Numbered from the stretch's first letter, positions 50,559 to 59,617 are shown. The stretch is 64,000 nt of DNA from Burkholderia vietnamiensis LMG 10929 (GCF_000959445.1 NZ_CP009630.1:806001-870000), one strand, 5' to 3'. Numbers and translations are program-made. The notes: generated from the letters alone by a model not told the origin.

Positions 50559-51449
50559 TCAGGATTCGAATTGGTCGAACGTGCGCTGCAACTCGCGGTT
50601 GCGCGCGACGCGCCGGTCGATCGCCGGACCGAGGCGATCGACCACCGCGGTGATCAGCAGGTTGAACAGGCAGGTGAGCGGCGCGAGCGAATCCCAGAAC
50701 TGGCCGACGTCGGTCTTCACCTGCAGCAGGTCGGCCGGCCATTCGCGCGCCCACGGGCAATACAGGTCGGTGACCAGCGCGAACGGCTGGCCGCGCTCGG
50801 CGGCTGCCTGGCAATAGCGGCGCGCGCTGCGCGAATACGCGCGCGTGTCGGTGACGATGCAGTACGGCCGCTCGAATTCGGAGTTCAGCGAATCGACGTA
50901 CGAGCCCGACTGGCCGTCGGAATAGAACACGCGCGGGCGCAGGTATTCGAGGTAGCTGCTGAATGCGTTGCTGATGCCGCGCGTCGACTGGATGCCGAGG
51001 ATGAACACCGCGTCGGCGTCGGCGATGCGGTCCGCGACCTGCGCGAACACCGGTTCTTCGGCAAGCCGGTACACGTGGCGGATCGCGTCGAGCTCGCGCT
51101 CGAGCGATGCGGCGAGCGGGCTGCCGCTACGATCGCCGTCGCGCGCGTCGGCGGTCGCAGGCGCGGCGGCGGCGCGGCGGTACTCGTCGAGCCGGTCGGT
51201 GATCATCCATGGGCGATCGTTGCCGCCGCCGCGCAGTTCGCGTTTCAGGTCGTCGAGGTTCCGGTAGCCGATGCTGCGCAGGAAGCGCCCGACCGAGATG
51301 CCGCTGGTGCCGGTCTGCTGCGCGATCTGGTCGGCGGTTTCGAGGCCGAGCCGATCGAGGTTCGCGAGCATGTAGCTGGCGATGCGTTTTGCGGTCGGCG
51401 TCAGCTCGGCAAAGTGCGATTCGACGGTGTGGGCGAACGTGCAGGTCAT
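50559..51449 (-). CDS. RpiR/MurR-family regulator of the ddp operon
   Basis: This 296-residue protein has an N-terminal helix-turn-helix of the RpiR type (LTPTAKRIASYMLANLDRLGLETADQIAQQTGTSGISVGRFLRSIGY) and a C-terminal SIS sugar-phosphate-binding domain (DAVFILGIQSTRGISNAFSSYLEYL). Relatives such as MurR sense cell-wall sugar phosphates. It is the first gene of the leftward operon, only 16 bp before ddpX, so it probably autoregulates together with the transporter in response to a peptidoglycan recycling signal. That signal is inference. Confidence 0.9.
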   Translation of the reverse strand: MTCTFAHTVESHFAELTPTAKRIASYMLANLDRLGLETADQIAQQTGTSGISVGRFLRSIGYRNLDDLKRELRGGGNDRPWMITDRLDEYRRAAAAPATADARDGDRSGSPLAASLERELDAIRHVYRLAEEPVFAQVADRIADADAVFILGIQSTRGISNAFSSYLEYLRPRVFYSDGQSGSYVDSLNSEFERPYCIVTDTRAYSRSARRYCQAAAERGQPFALVTDLYCPWAREWPADLLQVKTDVGQFWDSLAPLTCLFNLLITAVVDRLGPAIDRRVARNRELQRTFDQFES

Positions 51450-51465
51450 CGAAATGTTAGATCGC

Positions 51466-51499
51466 TGTCATTTGATGATTAGATGTCATCTATCTGACA
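51466..51499. promoter_or_regulatory. Inverted and direct TGTCA repeats upstream of the RpiR regulator
   Basis: TGTCAT occurs at 51466-51471 and 51484-51489, and TGACA (its inverse) at 51495-51499. The inner part also forms GATGA-N7-TCATC (51474-51490). The cluster starts 17 bp upstream of the regulator ATG, overlapping its promoter. It is a candidate autoregulatory operator for the ddp operon. Confidence 0.4.
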
Positions 51500-51609
51500 A
51501 AGCCAAAATCATGAGCGCCAGCGAATAAAAACTATGGACGGACGAGGGGTGATAGGGGTTGGCATACGTGCTACGGCCGGCAGCAGCGCTCTGCAGTGTG
51601 AAAATATTA

Positions 51610-51677
51610 CTGACAGGAATACTTTGCGTTTATGTCTGTTAGAGATAATTTACGTTTATGCCTGTCAGAGATATACT
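51610..51677 (+). promoter_or_regulatory. hipBA promoter with repeated HipB operator candidates
   Basis: Two 21-nt direct repeats (51627-51647 and 51653-51673, 19 of 21 identical, period 26) share CGTTTATG, CTGT and AGAGATA. An inverted half-site CTGACAGG lies at 51610-51617, complementary to CCTGTCAG in the second repeat. A sigma-70 promoter fits inside: TTTACG (51649-51654), 17-bp spacer, TATACT (51672-51677). HipB-type autorepression is expected. Confidence 0.6.
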
Positions 51678-51704
51678 GCATAGATTGCATCCAGGACGCC
51701 CGCC

Positions 51705-51953
51705 GTGAATCTCATCGTCAATACCCCTGCTCAACTGGGCGAAATCCTGTCGTCCGCGCGTCAGGCCAAGGGGCTGACGCAAGCCGAGGCGGCGGCACGC
51801 ATCGGCGTCGGCCAATCGCGCCTGTCGTCGCTGGAAACGATCCGCACCGAAAGCCTGTCGCTCAAGCAGTTGCTCGAACTGACCGCGCTGTACGGTCTCG
51901 AGCTCAGCATCCGCACGAAGGACGGGCGCGACGCTGCCGACGTCGAGTGGTAA
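51705..51953 (+). CDS. hipB: HipB-like antitoxin / operon repressor
   Basis: This 82-residue Cro/C1-type helix-turn-helix protein has the recognition region LTQAEAAARIGVGQSRLSSLETIRTESLSLKQLLELTALYGLEL. GTG 51705 has AGGA 8 nt upstream. It is followed by hipA after 3 bp. In hip modules HipB neutralises the HipA kinase and represses the operon through repeated upstream sites, which are present here. Confidence 0.9.
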   Translation: MNLIVNTPAQLGEILSSARQAKGLTQAEAAARIGVGQSRLSSLETIRTESLSLKQLLELTALYGLELSIRTKDGRDAADVEW

Positions 51954-51956
51954 TCG

Positions 51957-53291
51957 ATGGGACGCAAATCGCACAGCCGCGCGCTATCGATCTGGGCCAA
52001 CGGCGTGCGGGTCGGAATCTGGCGGATTCCCGCGCGCGGCGACATGGAACTGCTGTACGACGCCGGCTGGAAACAGTCGGATGCCGGGCGCCCGCTGTCG
52101 CTGTCGCTGCCGTTCGGCATCGGTCCTGCGCCGTTGCGCGGCGAGCGCGTGAATCACTACTTCGACAACCTGCTGCCCGACAGCGACGCGATCCGGCGCC
52201 GGCTTGCGTCGCGGTTCGGCACGGCGACGACCGAGCCGTTCGATCTGCTCGCCGCACTCGGCCGGGACTGCGTCGGCGCGGTGCAGTTGCTCGGCGAGGA
52301 TGAAACGCCGACCGGCCATGACCGGATCGACGGTACGCCGTTGTCCGACGACGACGTGGCGCGCGTGCTCGATCAGGCGAGCGGGGCGGCGGGCGGTGCG
52401 CAGGACGACGACGACTTCCGCCTGTCGCTGGCCGGCGCGCAGGAAAAGACCGCGCTGCTGTTTCACGACGGGCGCTGGATGCGTCCGCATGGCTCGACGC
52501 CGACCACGCATATCCTCAAGTTGCCGCTCGGGCTGGTCGGCAACAAGCGTGCGGATCTGACGACATCCGTCGAAAACGAGTGGCTGTGCCTTGCGATCCT
52601 GCGCGCGTTCGGCCTGCCGACGGCGCATGCCGACATCCTGCGTTTCGGCGCACACAAGGTGCTGTCCGTCGCGCGCTTCGATCGCGCGCTGCATCGTGAC
52701 GGCGGGTGGCTGTTGCGCTTGCCGCAAGAGGATTTTTGCCAGGCGCTCGGCGTGCCGCCGCATCTGAAATACGAATCGCAGGGCGGCCCCGGCGTGCCCG
52801 ATCTGGCCGGCATCCTGCGCCGGTCGGAAACGGCGCAGGCCGACCTCGACACGCTGTTTACCGCGCTGGTGGTGTTCTGGATGCTCGCCGCGCCGGACGG
52901 GCATGCAAAGAACTTCAGCCTGCGCCTGCTGCCGGGCGGCCGCTTCCGTCTGACGCCGCTCTACGACGTGATGTCAATCTGGCCGGTCGAGGGGGACGGC
53001 GCGAACCAGTGGTCGTGGCACAAGGCGAAGCTCGCGATGGCCGTGCACGGCAAGCGCAAGCACTATGCGATGCGCGACATCACGCGTCGGCACTTCACTG
53101 CGATGGCGGAATATTGCCTGCTCGGCGATATCGCTACGCCGATCGTCGAACGACTCGTAGCGATGACGCCGCACGTGATCGAATCGGTCGGCGCGGCGCT
53201 GCCGGCCGGGTTTCCGGCGCGGATCGCCGAACGCATCCTCGGCGGATTGCGCTTCGCTGCGCAACGACTTGCCGACCTGCCGCGGGAGTGA
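51957..53291 (+). CDS. hipA: HipA-like serine/threonine kinase toxin
   Basis: This 444-residue HipA-family kinase has the N-terminal subdomain (GVRVGIWR; YFDNLLPDSDAIRRRLASRF) and the kinase core: LSLAGAQEKTALLF (phosphate loop with the autophosphorylation-type Ser), THILKLPL, VENEWLCLAILRAFGLPTA, the catalytic APDGHAKNFSL loop and PLYDVMS metal-binding segment. All key elements look intact. In E. coli HipA inactivates glutamyl-tRNA synthetase and induces persistence; the target here is not known. Confidence 0.92.
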   Translation: MGRKSHSRALSIWANGVRVGIWRIPARGDMELLYDAGWKQSDAGRPLSLSLPFGIGPAPLRGERVNHYFDNLLPDSDAIRRRLASRFGTATTEPFDLLAALGRDCVGAVQLLGEDETPTGHDRIDGTPLSDDDVARVLDQASGAAGGAQDDDDFRLSLAGAQEKTALLFHDGRWMRPHGSTPTTHILKLPLGLVGNKRADLTTSVENEWLCLAILRAFGLPTAHADILRFGAHKVLSVARFDRALHRDGGWLLRLPQEDFCQALGVPPHLKYESQGGPGVPDLAGILRRSETAQADLDTLFTALVVFWMLAAPDGHAKNFSLRLLPGGRFRLTPLYDVMSIWPVEGDGANQWSWHKAKLAMAVHGKRKHYAMRDITRRHFTAMAEYCLLGDIATPIVERLVAMTPHVIESVGAALPAGFPARIAERILGGLRFAAQRLADLPRE

Positions 53292-53605
53292 CCCGGCCGC
53301 CGCCCGGACTCGGCAGCTGAAAGCCGGCGCATCCGCACTTTCGCGTTCCCGTCGATGGCATCGAGCCGCCATCGCGCGGCGCGCATCCCGCTCTCTTCTC
53401 ATCGACATTCATCCGCTGCTGCATCGCAATAATTACAAAATTAAAGTCGATCAGTTTTATTCATTAATTCAGCTTAATAATTCATTTAATTTTTAGATGA
53501 ATATGGATTTAACTTGCGTGACGGGATGTTCGATTTTCGATGATTCGAAAACGGCCGGTATTCCGTAATGGGAATTCTCTCGAATGTAAAAATGAAGAGG
53601 AAATC
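53292..53605. other. Intergenic region with AT-rich block before the oxalate decarboxylase
   Basis: About 310 bp. The part at 53425-53560 is strongly AT-rich for this genome (ATTAATTCAGCTTAATAATT and similar) and probably holds the promoter of the oxalate decarboxylase gene. An AGAGG ribosome-binding site precedes the ATG at 53606. No gene is seen. Confidence 0.5.
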
Positions 53606-54861
53606 ATGACGAATCTTTCTCGACGCAGAATGTTGACGAGTACGGCCGGCGCAATTGCCGCCGCGGGCATTGCGGTAACGGCGAAGGCCGCTTCGTTCGG
53701 TAACCCGGACAGCCCGCCGGAAGGCGCGGTGAATGCCCGCAACCGGCAGAGCCTGTCCGACCCGGGCCTAAAAATCCAGCCATCGCCAATCAATTCCCGT
53801 CTTTTCAGGATTCGCCGGCCACCGATATCAACGGGATGCCGTTATTCTGGGCGTCTTTCAATAATGCCCATAAACGCATTCAGAATGGCGGATGGGCGCG
53901 CGAAGTGACGCAGGACGATTTCGCGATTTCCGAAACCATTTCCGGCGTCAATATGCGGCTGACGCGCGGCGGCATTCGGGAGATGCACTGGCACCAGCAG
54001 GCCGAGTGGGCCATCATGCTCGACGGCCGTTGCCGGATCACGGTGCTCGACGAGCTCGGACGGCCGTCGGTGCAGGACGTCAAGACCGGCGATCTGTGGT
54101 ATTTCCCGCCCGGCCTGCCGCATTCGCTGCAGGGCCTCGGCAGCGACGGCGCCGAATTCCTGCTCGCCTTCGATAACGGTCGCGCGTCGGAATTCAACAC
54201 GCTGTTGCTGACCGACTGGATCGCGCATACGCCGCCCGACGTGCTCGCGCTGAATTTCGGCGTGCCGGCCGACGCGTTCAAAAACGTGCCGCTCGACAAC
54301 CTGTGGATCTTCCAGGGCGACGAACCGGGCCCGCTCGCGGACGCGCAGCGCGCGTCGGCCGCGTCGGCCGGTGCGCCGCCGCATCCGTTCGTGTTTTCGC
54401 TCGGCGACATGAAGCCGGTCAGGAAGACGCGCGGCGGCGAAGTGCGGATCGCGGACAGCACCAACTTCAACGTGTCGACGACCGTCGCGGCGGCGCTCGT
54501 CACCGTGCACCCGGGCGGCATGCGCGAGCTGCACTGGCACCCGAACGCCGACGAATGGCAGTACTACCTGCAGGGCGAAGCGCGGATGACCGTGTTCGAC
54601 ACGGGGCCGAAGGCGCAGACGGCCGACTTCCGCGCGGGCGACGTCGGCTATGTGAAGAAGAGCCTCGGTCACTACGTGCAGAACACCGGCCGCACCGACC
54701 TCGTGTTCCTCGAGATCTTCAAGGCCGACCGCTATGCGGAGGTGTCGTTGTCCGACTGGCTCGCGCACACGCCGCCGCAGCTCGTCGAAGCGCACCTGAA
54801 CATCGCGCCGGACGTGATCGCGCAGTTCCCGCGCAATCGTCCCGACGTCGTGCCGCTGTAA
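53606..54861 (+). pseudogene. oxdC: Tat-exported bicupin oxalate decarboxylase, broken by a frameshift
   Basis: The first frame from ATG 53606 encodes a Tat signal (LSRRRMLTSTAGAIAAAG) and NRQSLSDPG. Near 53761-53768 the sequence loses frame: the next expected residues (PKNPAIANQFPSF, then QDSPATDINGMPLFW) continue in the frame that ends at 54861. One missing base in the CCCGGGCC run explains this. The rest is a complete bicupin of the OxdC family with manganese motifs EMHWHQQAEW and ELHWHPNADEW, both distal histidines (GLPHSLQ, LGHYVQ) and the lid glutamate in SEFN that marks decarboxylases. Oxalate would be split to formate and CO2. Either a recent inactivation or a sequencing error; the rest shows no decay. 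Confidence 0.85.
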
Positions 54862-54955
54862 CGCCGCCAGCGTCCTGCCGTGGCCGGCATGCGGCTTGCT
54901 GGCTTGGCGGGCCGAACCCCGAATCGGTCCACTTCATTCGAACGGAATACTCACC

Positions 54956-56233
54956 ATGATTCCTGTCCCGAGCAAAACCGCCGGCGGCTTCGCGCTGAAC
55001 GGCCGGTCCGCCCAGCCCAGCGACGGCGCGGCGCGCGCCGCGCTGCTGCCGTTCGTCGGCCCGGCCGTGATCGCGTCGATCGGCTACATGGACCCTGGCA
55101 ACTTCGCGACCAACATCCAGGCCGGCGCCGCGTACGGCTACCGGCTGCTCTGGGTCGTGCTGGCCGCGAACGCGATCGCGATGCTGTTCCAGGCGATGTC
55201 GGCGAAGCTCGGCATCGTGACCGGCCGCAATCTCGCCGAGCTGTGCCGCGCGCGCTTCCCGGCGCCCGTCGTGTGGGGCATGTGGATCGCGTCGGAGATC
55301 GCCGCGATGGCGACCGATCTCGCCGAATTCCTCGGCGGCGCGCTCGCGTTCGGGCTGTTGTGCCACCTGTCGCTGTTCGCGGGGATGATCGCGACCGCGT
55401 TCGCAACCTGCGCGATCCTGGCGCTCGAAAAACGCGGTTTCCGGCCGCTGGAGGCCGCGATCGCGGCGCTGGTCGGCGTGATCGGCGCGTGCTATCTCGG
55501 CGAACTGCTGATCGCGCCGCAGAACTGGCAGGCAGCCGCGTTCCATCTGGTGGTCCCGCAGATTCCGGACCATGCGGCGCTGACGATCGCAGTCGGCATC
55601 ATCGGCGCGACGATCATGCCGCACACGCTGTATCTGCATTCGGGGCTCACGCAGGATCGCGCAGCGCCGCGCAACGACGCAGAGCGGCGGCGGCTCGTGC
55701 GCTTCTCGAACCGCGAGGTCGTGATCGCGCTGGGGCTCGCCGGGTTCGTGAATCTCGCGATGGTGATGATGGCGTCGTCGGCGTTTCACGCGACCGCGCC
55801 GGGCATGACCGACATCGGCGACGCCTATCACACGCTGATCCCGGTGCTCGGGCCGGCGGCCGGCGCGCTGTTTCTCGTCGCGCTGCTGACCTCCGGTGTG
55901 TCGAGCTCGGTGGTCGGCACGATGGCCGGGCAGGTCGTGATGCAGGGCTTCATCCGCCGCCGCATGTCGATCTGGCTGCGGCGCGCGGTGACGATCGCCC
56001 CCGCGTTCGTGGTGGTCGCGCTCGGCTGCGACGTCACGCGCGCGATGGTGGTCAGTCAGGTCGTACTGAGCTTCGTGCTGCCGATGCCGATGATCGCGCT
56101 GCTGATGCTGTCGGCGCGCACCGACGTGATGGGCGCTTACGCGATGCGGATGCCGCTGCGGATCGTCGCCGGCGCGGCGACGGTCGTGATCGTCGGGCTG
56201 AACGCGTACCTGGTATGGGCGGCATTCAATTGA
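54956..56233 (+). CDS. mntH: NRAMP-family manganese transporter
   Basis: This 425-residue proton-coupled metal importer has the diagnostic metal-site motif GYMDPGNFATNIQAG in the first helix and IMPHTLYLHSG in the sixth, with about eleven helices overall and a normal length. ATG 54956 is used; the frame is open upstream but not protein-like. It lies 94 bp after the oxalate decarboxylase gene, whose family needs Mn(II), so the pair probably forms a functional unit supplying the metal. Selectivity for Mn over Fe is inferred from family and context. It ends convergently with the orphan binding-protein gene, 228 bp away. Confidence 0.9.
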   Translation: MIPVPSKTAGGFALNGRSAQPSDGAARAALLPFVGPAVIASIGYMDPGNFATNIQAGAAYGYRLLWVVLAANAIAMLFQAMSAKLGIVTGRNLAELCRARFPAPVVWGMWIASEIAAMATDLAEFLGGALAFGLLCHLSLFAGMIATAFATCAILALEKRGFRPLEAAIAALVGVIGACYLGELLIAPQNWQAAAFHLVVPQIPDHAALTIAVGIIGATIMPHTLYLHSGLTQDRAAPRNDAERRRLVRFSNREVVIALGLAGFVNLAMVMMASSAFHATAPGMTDIGDAYHTLIPVLGPAAGALFLVALLTSGVSSSVVGTMAGQVVMQGFIRRRMSIWLRRAVTIAPAFVVVALGCDVTRAMVVSQVVLSFVLPMPMIALLMLSARTDVMGAYAMRMPLRIVAGAATVVIVGLNAYLVWAAFN

Positions 56234-56461
56234 ACGCGATACGGGCGGGCAGCTTGCTGCTGCAGGTCCGGCGCTGCGCGGGCACGGCACGCGCGTTTCG
56301 CACCACGCGCGGTCGTTGTCGTCGATCGCTACGCATAGCGTGTGCTCGTCCCGCAACGCGTACCCGGCGTGGTATCCGCGCGATGCCGGTCGTTGAAGAT
56401 CGCCGCCGCGCGCCGCGCGACGATTACCCGCGCGGCGACGTGGCCACGCCGGCGGCGACGA

Positions 56462-58051
56462 TTACTTCGCGAGCGTCCGGTACGACACGAGGTCGTTGAT
56501 CGGCCCGATCTCCGGCCCCGTCGTGCCGGGACGCGTCGCGACCTGCACGACCTTCTCGAACATGATGATGAACGGGGAGTTCGCGAGCACCGCCTTCTGC
56601 AGCGCTTCGTAGCGCTGCGCGCGCTTCGCCGGCGACGGCTCCACCAGCGCGGCCTCCGTGTCCTTCGTGAGCTGCGGGATGTCCCAGCTGTTGCGCCACG
56701 CGAGCATCTTCGTCTTCGACTGGTCCGAGTTGTCCGGATTCCACGCGAAGCCGCGCGCGTTGCTGTTCGGGTCCATGTAGTCGGGCGACCATTCGCCGAT
56801 GAAGATGTCGTGCTGGCGTGCGCGGTACTTGCCGATCGCCTGCTTCGCGTCGCCCGGGATCAGCTTCACGCGGATGCCGGCCTGCGCGAAATTCGCCTGC
56901 AGCGCCTGCGCGATCTCGATGTACGGGTAATCGTTCGGCATGTCCATCGTCACGTCGAAGCCGTTCGGCAATCCGGCCTTCGCGAGCAGCGCCTTCGCCT
57001 TCGCGACGTCGAGCTTGTACGGATTCGATTTCAGCGTGCCGAGGAAGCCTTCCGGCAGGAAAGTCTGATGGACCTTGTAGGTGGTGCTGACGATGTTGCG
57101 CTGAATGCCGTCGTAATCGACGAGCCACTTCATCGCCTGCTGCACGTCGGGCTTCGCGAGGTTCGGGTTCTTCGTGTTCAGGCTCACGTACAGCAGCGCG
57201 GACACCGGCCACGATGCGATCCGGATCTTGCCGGCCTTGCTCAATGCGGCGAGGCTGTCGGGGCTCAGGTTGCGCGCGGCGTCGACGTCGCCGTTTTCGA
57301 GCAGCAGCCGCTGCGCGGACGCCTCCGGCACGTGGCGCAGCACGATGCGCTTCATCGGATACGGCGTGCGGTACTTGTCGAAACGCTGCAGCACGATGCT
57401 CTCGTTCGGCGTCCACTTGACGAGCTGGTACGGCCCGGAGCCCGCGTCGTTGGTCCTCAGCCAGCCGCTGCCGAAGTCGTTGCCCTGCTGATGCGACATC
57501 AGCAGCTTCTTGTCGAGCACCGACGCCGGGCACGCGCTGAGCACGTTCAGCACGAAGCTCGGAGCGTATTTGCGGTCGGTTTCGAGCACGAAGGTTTGCG
57601 GATCGACCGCGCGCACCTTCTGCATCACGTTCGCCTTCGTCAGGCCGAGATCGGCGAGCACGCCGGCCGGGCCCTTGTCGAGCAGCACCGTGCGTTGCAG
57701 CGACCACGCGACGTCGTCGGCGCTGACCGGGTTGCCCGAATGGAACGCGACGCCGGGCCGCAGCTTGAACGTGTAGGTCACGCCGTCGGCGCCGACCGTC
57801 CACGATTGCGCGATTTGCCCGTCGAAGCGCGTCGGATCCTTCAGGTCGACCCGCACGAGCCGCTCGTAGGTGTTCGCGACGTACTCGGACGGCACCAGCT
57901 CGTAGATTTCGCTCGGATCGAGCGTCGTGAATTCGCCGAGCTGGGTGGCGACGACGAAGATGCCGGGCGGCGTCGCGGCCTGCGCCGGCAACGCCGGAAC
58001 GAGTGCGACGAGCGCGGCGCTGACGAACAGGCGGGACAGCAGATGCTTCAT
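56462..58051 (-). CDS. Orphan periplasmic dipeptide-binding protein, DdpA paralogue
   Basis: This 529-residue family 5 solute-binding protein has signal peptide MKHLLSRLFVSAALVALVPALPAQA and long identical stretches with the DdpA-like protein of this window, such as VHQTFLPEGFLGTL and AWRNSWDIPQLTKDT. ATG 58051 is preferred because it begins the signal peptide. No permease or ATPase genes adjoin, so it may share the DdpBCDF importer and widen its substrate range, or it may be a leftover of duplication. Confidence 0.9.
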   Translation of the reverse strand: MKHLLSRLFVSAALVALVPALPAQAATPPGIFVVATQLGEFTTLDPSEIYELVPSEYVANTYERLVRVDLKDPTRFDGQIAQSWTVGADGVTYTFKLRPGVAFHSGNPVSADDVAWSLQRTVLLDKGPAGVLADLGLTKANVMQKVRAVDPQTFVLETDRKYAPSFVLNVLSACPASVLDKKLLMSHQQGNDFGSGWLRTNDAGSGPYQLVKWTPNESIVLQRFDKYRTPYPMKRIVLRHVPEASAQRLLLENGDVDAARNLSPDSLAALSKAGKIRIASWPVSALLYVSLNTKNPNLAKPDVQQAMKWLVDYDGIQRNIVSTTYKVHQTFLPEGFLGTLKSNPYKLDVAKAKALLAKAGLPNGFDVTMDMPNDYPYIEIAQALQANFAQAGIRVKLIPGDAKQAIGKYRARQHDIFIGEWSPDYMDPNSNARGFAWNPDNSDQSKTKMLAWRNSWDIPQLTKDTEAALVEPSPAKRAQRYEALQKAVLANSPFIIMFEKVVQVATRPGTTGPEIGPINDLVSYRTLAK

Positions 58052-58154
58052 GCGGGCTCCGTGGAAAGGCAATCGTGGTGCGATTCTCTCATCGACGCCG
58101 GCCCGGATGAAAATATTCGGCGGTGCGGGCGGACGCTTGCCGCCCGCGCGGCGC

Positions 58155-58487
58155 TCAGATCGCGCAGCGCGCGATCGCGAAGCGCATCGCTTCCTCCGCC
58201 GGCTCGCTGCCCGAGCCGCGCACGACCTTGATCACCGAGCCGTTGGCCGACGGCGTCAGCGTGACGAAGTAGGAGCGCGACCCGACGGTGATGTCGGTCA
58301 CGCCGTTGTGCTGCGACCGCTCGGTGTCGGACAGGCGGTTGTCGAGGCAGCTCGCGATCGCATAGGCCGGGCGCGCCGACGACACGTAGATCATCGGCGC
58401 CGAGCCGGACGAAGCGGAGTCGGACGACGGCGCGGAGCCGCAGGCGGCGAGCAGGGCGGCGGGAAGGAGCAGCAGGAATCGTTTCAT
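58155..58487 (-). CDS. Small lipoprotein of unknown function
   Basis: This 110-residue protein has signal peptide and lipobox MKRFLLLLPAALLAAC. A Ser-rich linker is followed by a domain with SARPAYAIASCLDNRLSD and ARCAI, suggesting one disulfide (Cys47 and Cys108). The layout resembles small sugar or peptidoglycan-associated lipoproteins in Burkholderia, but no function is assigned. It is probably anchored in the outer membrane. Confidence 0.7.
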   Translation of the reverse strand: MKRFLLLLPAALLAACGSAPSSDSASSGSAPMIYVSSARPAYAIASCLDNRLSDTERSQHNGVTDITVGSRSYFVTLTPSANGSVIKVVRGSGSEPAEEAMRFAIARCAI

Positions 58488-58684
58488 GGTCGGGATCGTC
58501 GTGCAGGTCGTGTCGGGGCCGGCGAGCGGGGGACGCGAAACGGGCGGCTTCGCGACGAAACCGCCGGCATCGCGCCGACGGTGACGGTCGACACGGCAGG
58601 CGGCTGGATTGACGTCGGAGTATACCTGCGGCATACGACGCGAGTTGACTGCTGAAACGATTCGATACAACCGGCGCGGCCGCG

Positions 58685-59605
58685 TCACGTGAGCCGATAC
58701 GACGGCCCCGGCGTCAGCTCGTCCGGCAGCGGCTCCTGATTCAGCTCGAGCAACGAGCGCTCGATCGTCCGCGCGATCGCATCGAGTGCCAGATGGTTCG
58801 GGCCGTCGCCGAACGGCTCGGCGATCGCATGAGCGATCGCGTCGAGCGCGATCAGCGTGTAGGCGACGAACACGGTGACGAAAGGCGTCGCCGCGCCGAT
58901 CGAGTCGACCAGACCGAACGGCAGCAGCGCGCAGTACGCATAGATGGTCCGATGCAGCAGCACGTCGTAGGAGAACGGGATCGGCGTCGACGCGATGCGC
59001 TCGCAGCCGCTCACCATCGCCACGAGTTCGTCGAGCCGCGCATCGAGCATCCACAGCCGCGTCTCGGCGAGCTTGCCCGCGTCCGCCCGCGCGGCGAACG
59101 CGCCGCGCAGTTCATGCACGAGCGCGACGGGCGCGAAGCGCGCGGCGGCGATGCGCGCGCAGGCCTCGTCGTCGAGCCGCGCACGCAGGTCGGCCGCCGG
59201 ATCGGTGCCGCGCAGCTGATGCTTGAGCGCATAGACGAACGCGACGACCTTGTGCACGAACGCGCGGCGCGCGGCCGCGTCGTCGCCGATCGCGCCGTAG
59301 CAGAGCGCCTGCGACACCAGTGTGCGCGTGGCGGTCAGCATGCCGCCCCACAGTTGCCGCCCTTCGCGGTAGCGTTCGTAGCTCGCGTTGTTGCGGAACC
59401 CGGCGAAGATCGCGAGCGTGAGGCCGATCAGCGTGAACGGCGTCGGATTCAGCGGCACCTTCTCGCCGAGCACGCGGCCGCCGCCCCACACCGCGACGAG
59501 GCTGATCGCGAGCGTCAGTACCAGTTGCGGCAGGATCGTCGGCAGCACCGAGCCGTTCCAGACGAGCAGCATCCGCAGCCAGTGTTCGCGCGGGCGAATG
59601 ATCAT
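58685..59605 (-). CDS. Bestrophin-like (YneE/RFP-TM) channel protein
   Basis: This 306-residue membrane protein has the bacterial bestrophin pattern: N-terminal amphipathic part and first helix (LPQLVLTLAISLVAVWGGGRVL), PTPFTLIGLTLAIFAGFRNNASYERYREGRQLWGGMLTATRTL, and the C-terminal helices ending LNQEPLPDELTP. Homologues form pentameric anion or sodium channels. It begins 12 bp after the YdeP-type gene, so the two are probably one operon. Confidence 0.85.
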   Translation of the reverse strand: MIIRPREHWLRMLLVWNGSVLPTILPQLVLTLAISLVAVWGGGRVLGEKVPLNPTPFTLIGLTLAIFAGFRNNASYERYREGRQLWGGMLTATRTLVSQALCYGAIGDDAAARRAFVHKVVAFVYALKHQLRGTDPAADLRARLDDEACARIAAARFAPVALVHELRGAFAARADAGKLAETRLWMLDARLDELVAMVSGCERIASTPIPFSYDVLLHRTIYAYCALLPFGLVDSIGAATPFVTVFVAYTLIALDAIAHAIAEPFGDGPNHLALDAIARTIERSLLELNQEPLPDELTPGPSYRLT

Positions 59606-59617
59606 CGCGGCGCTCCG

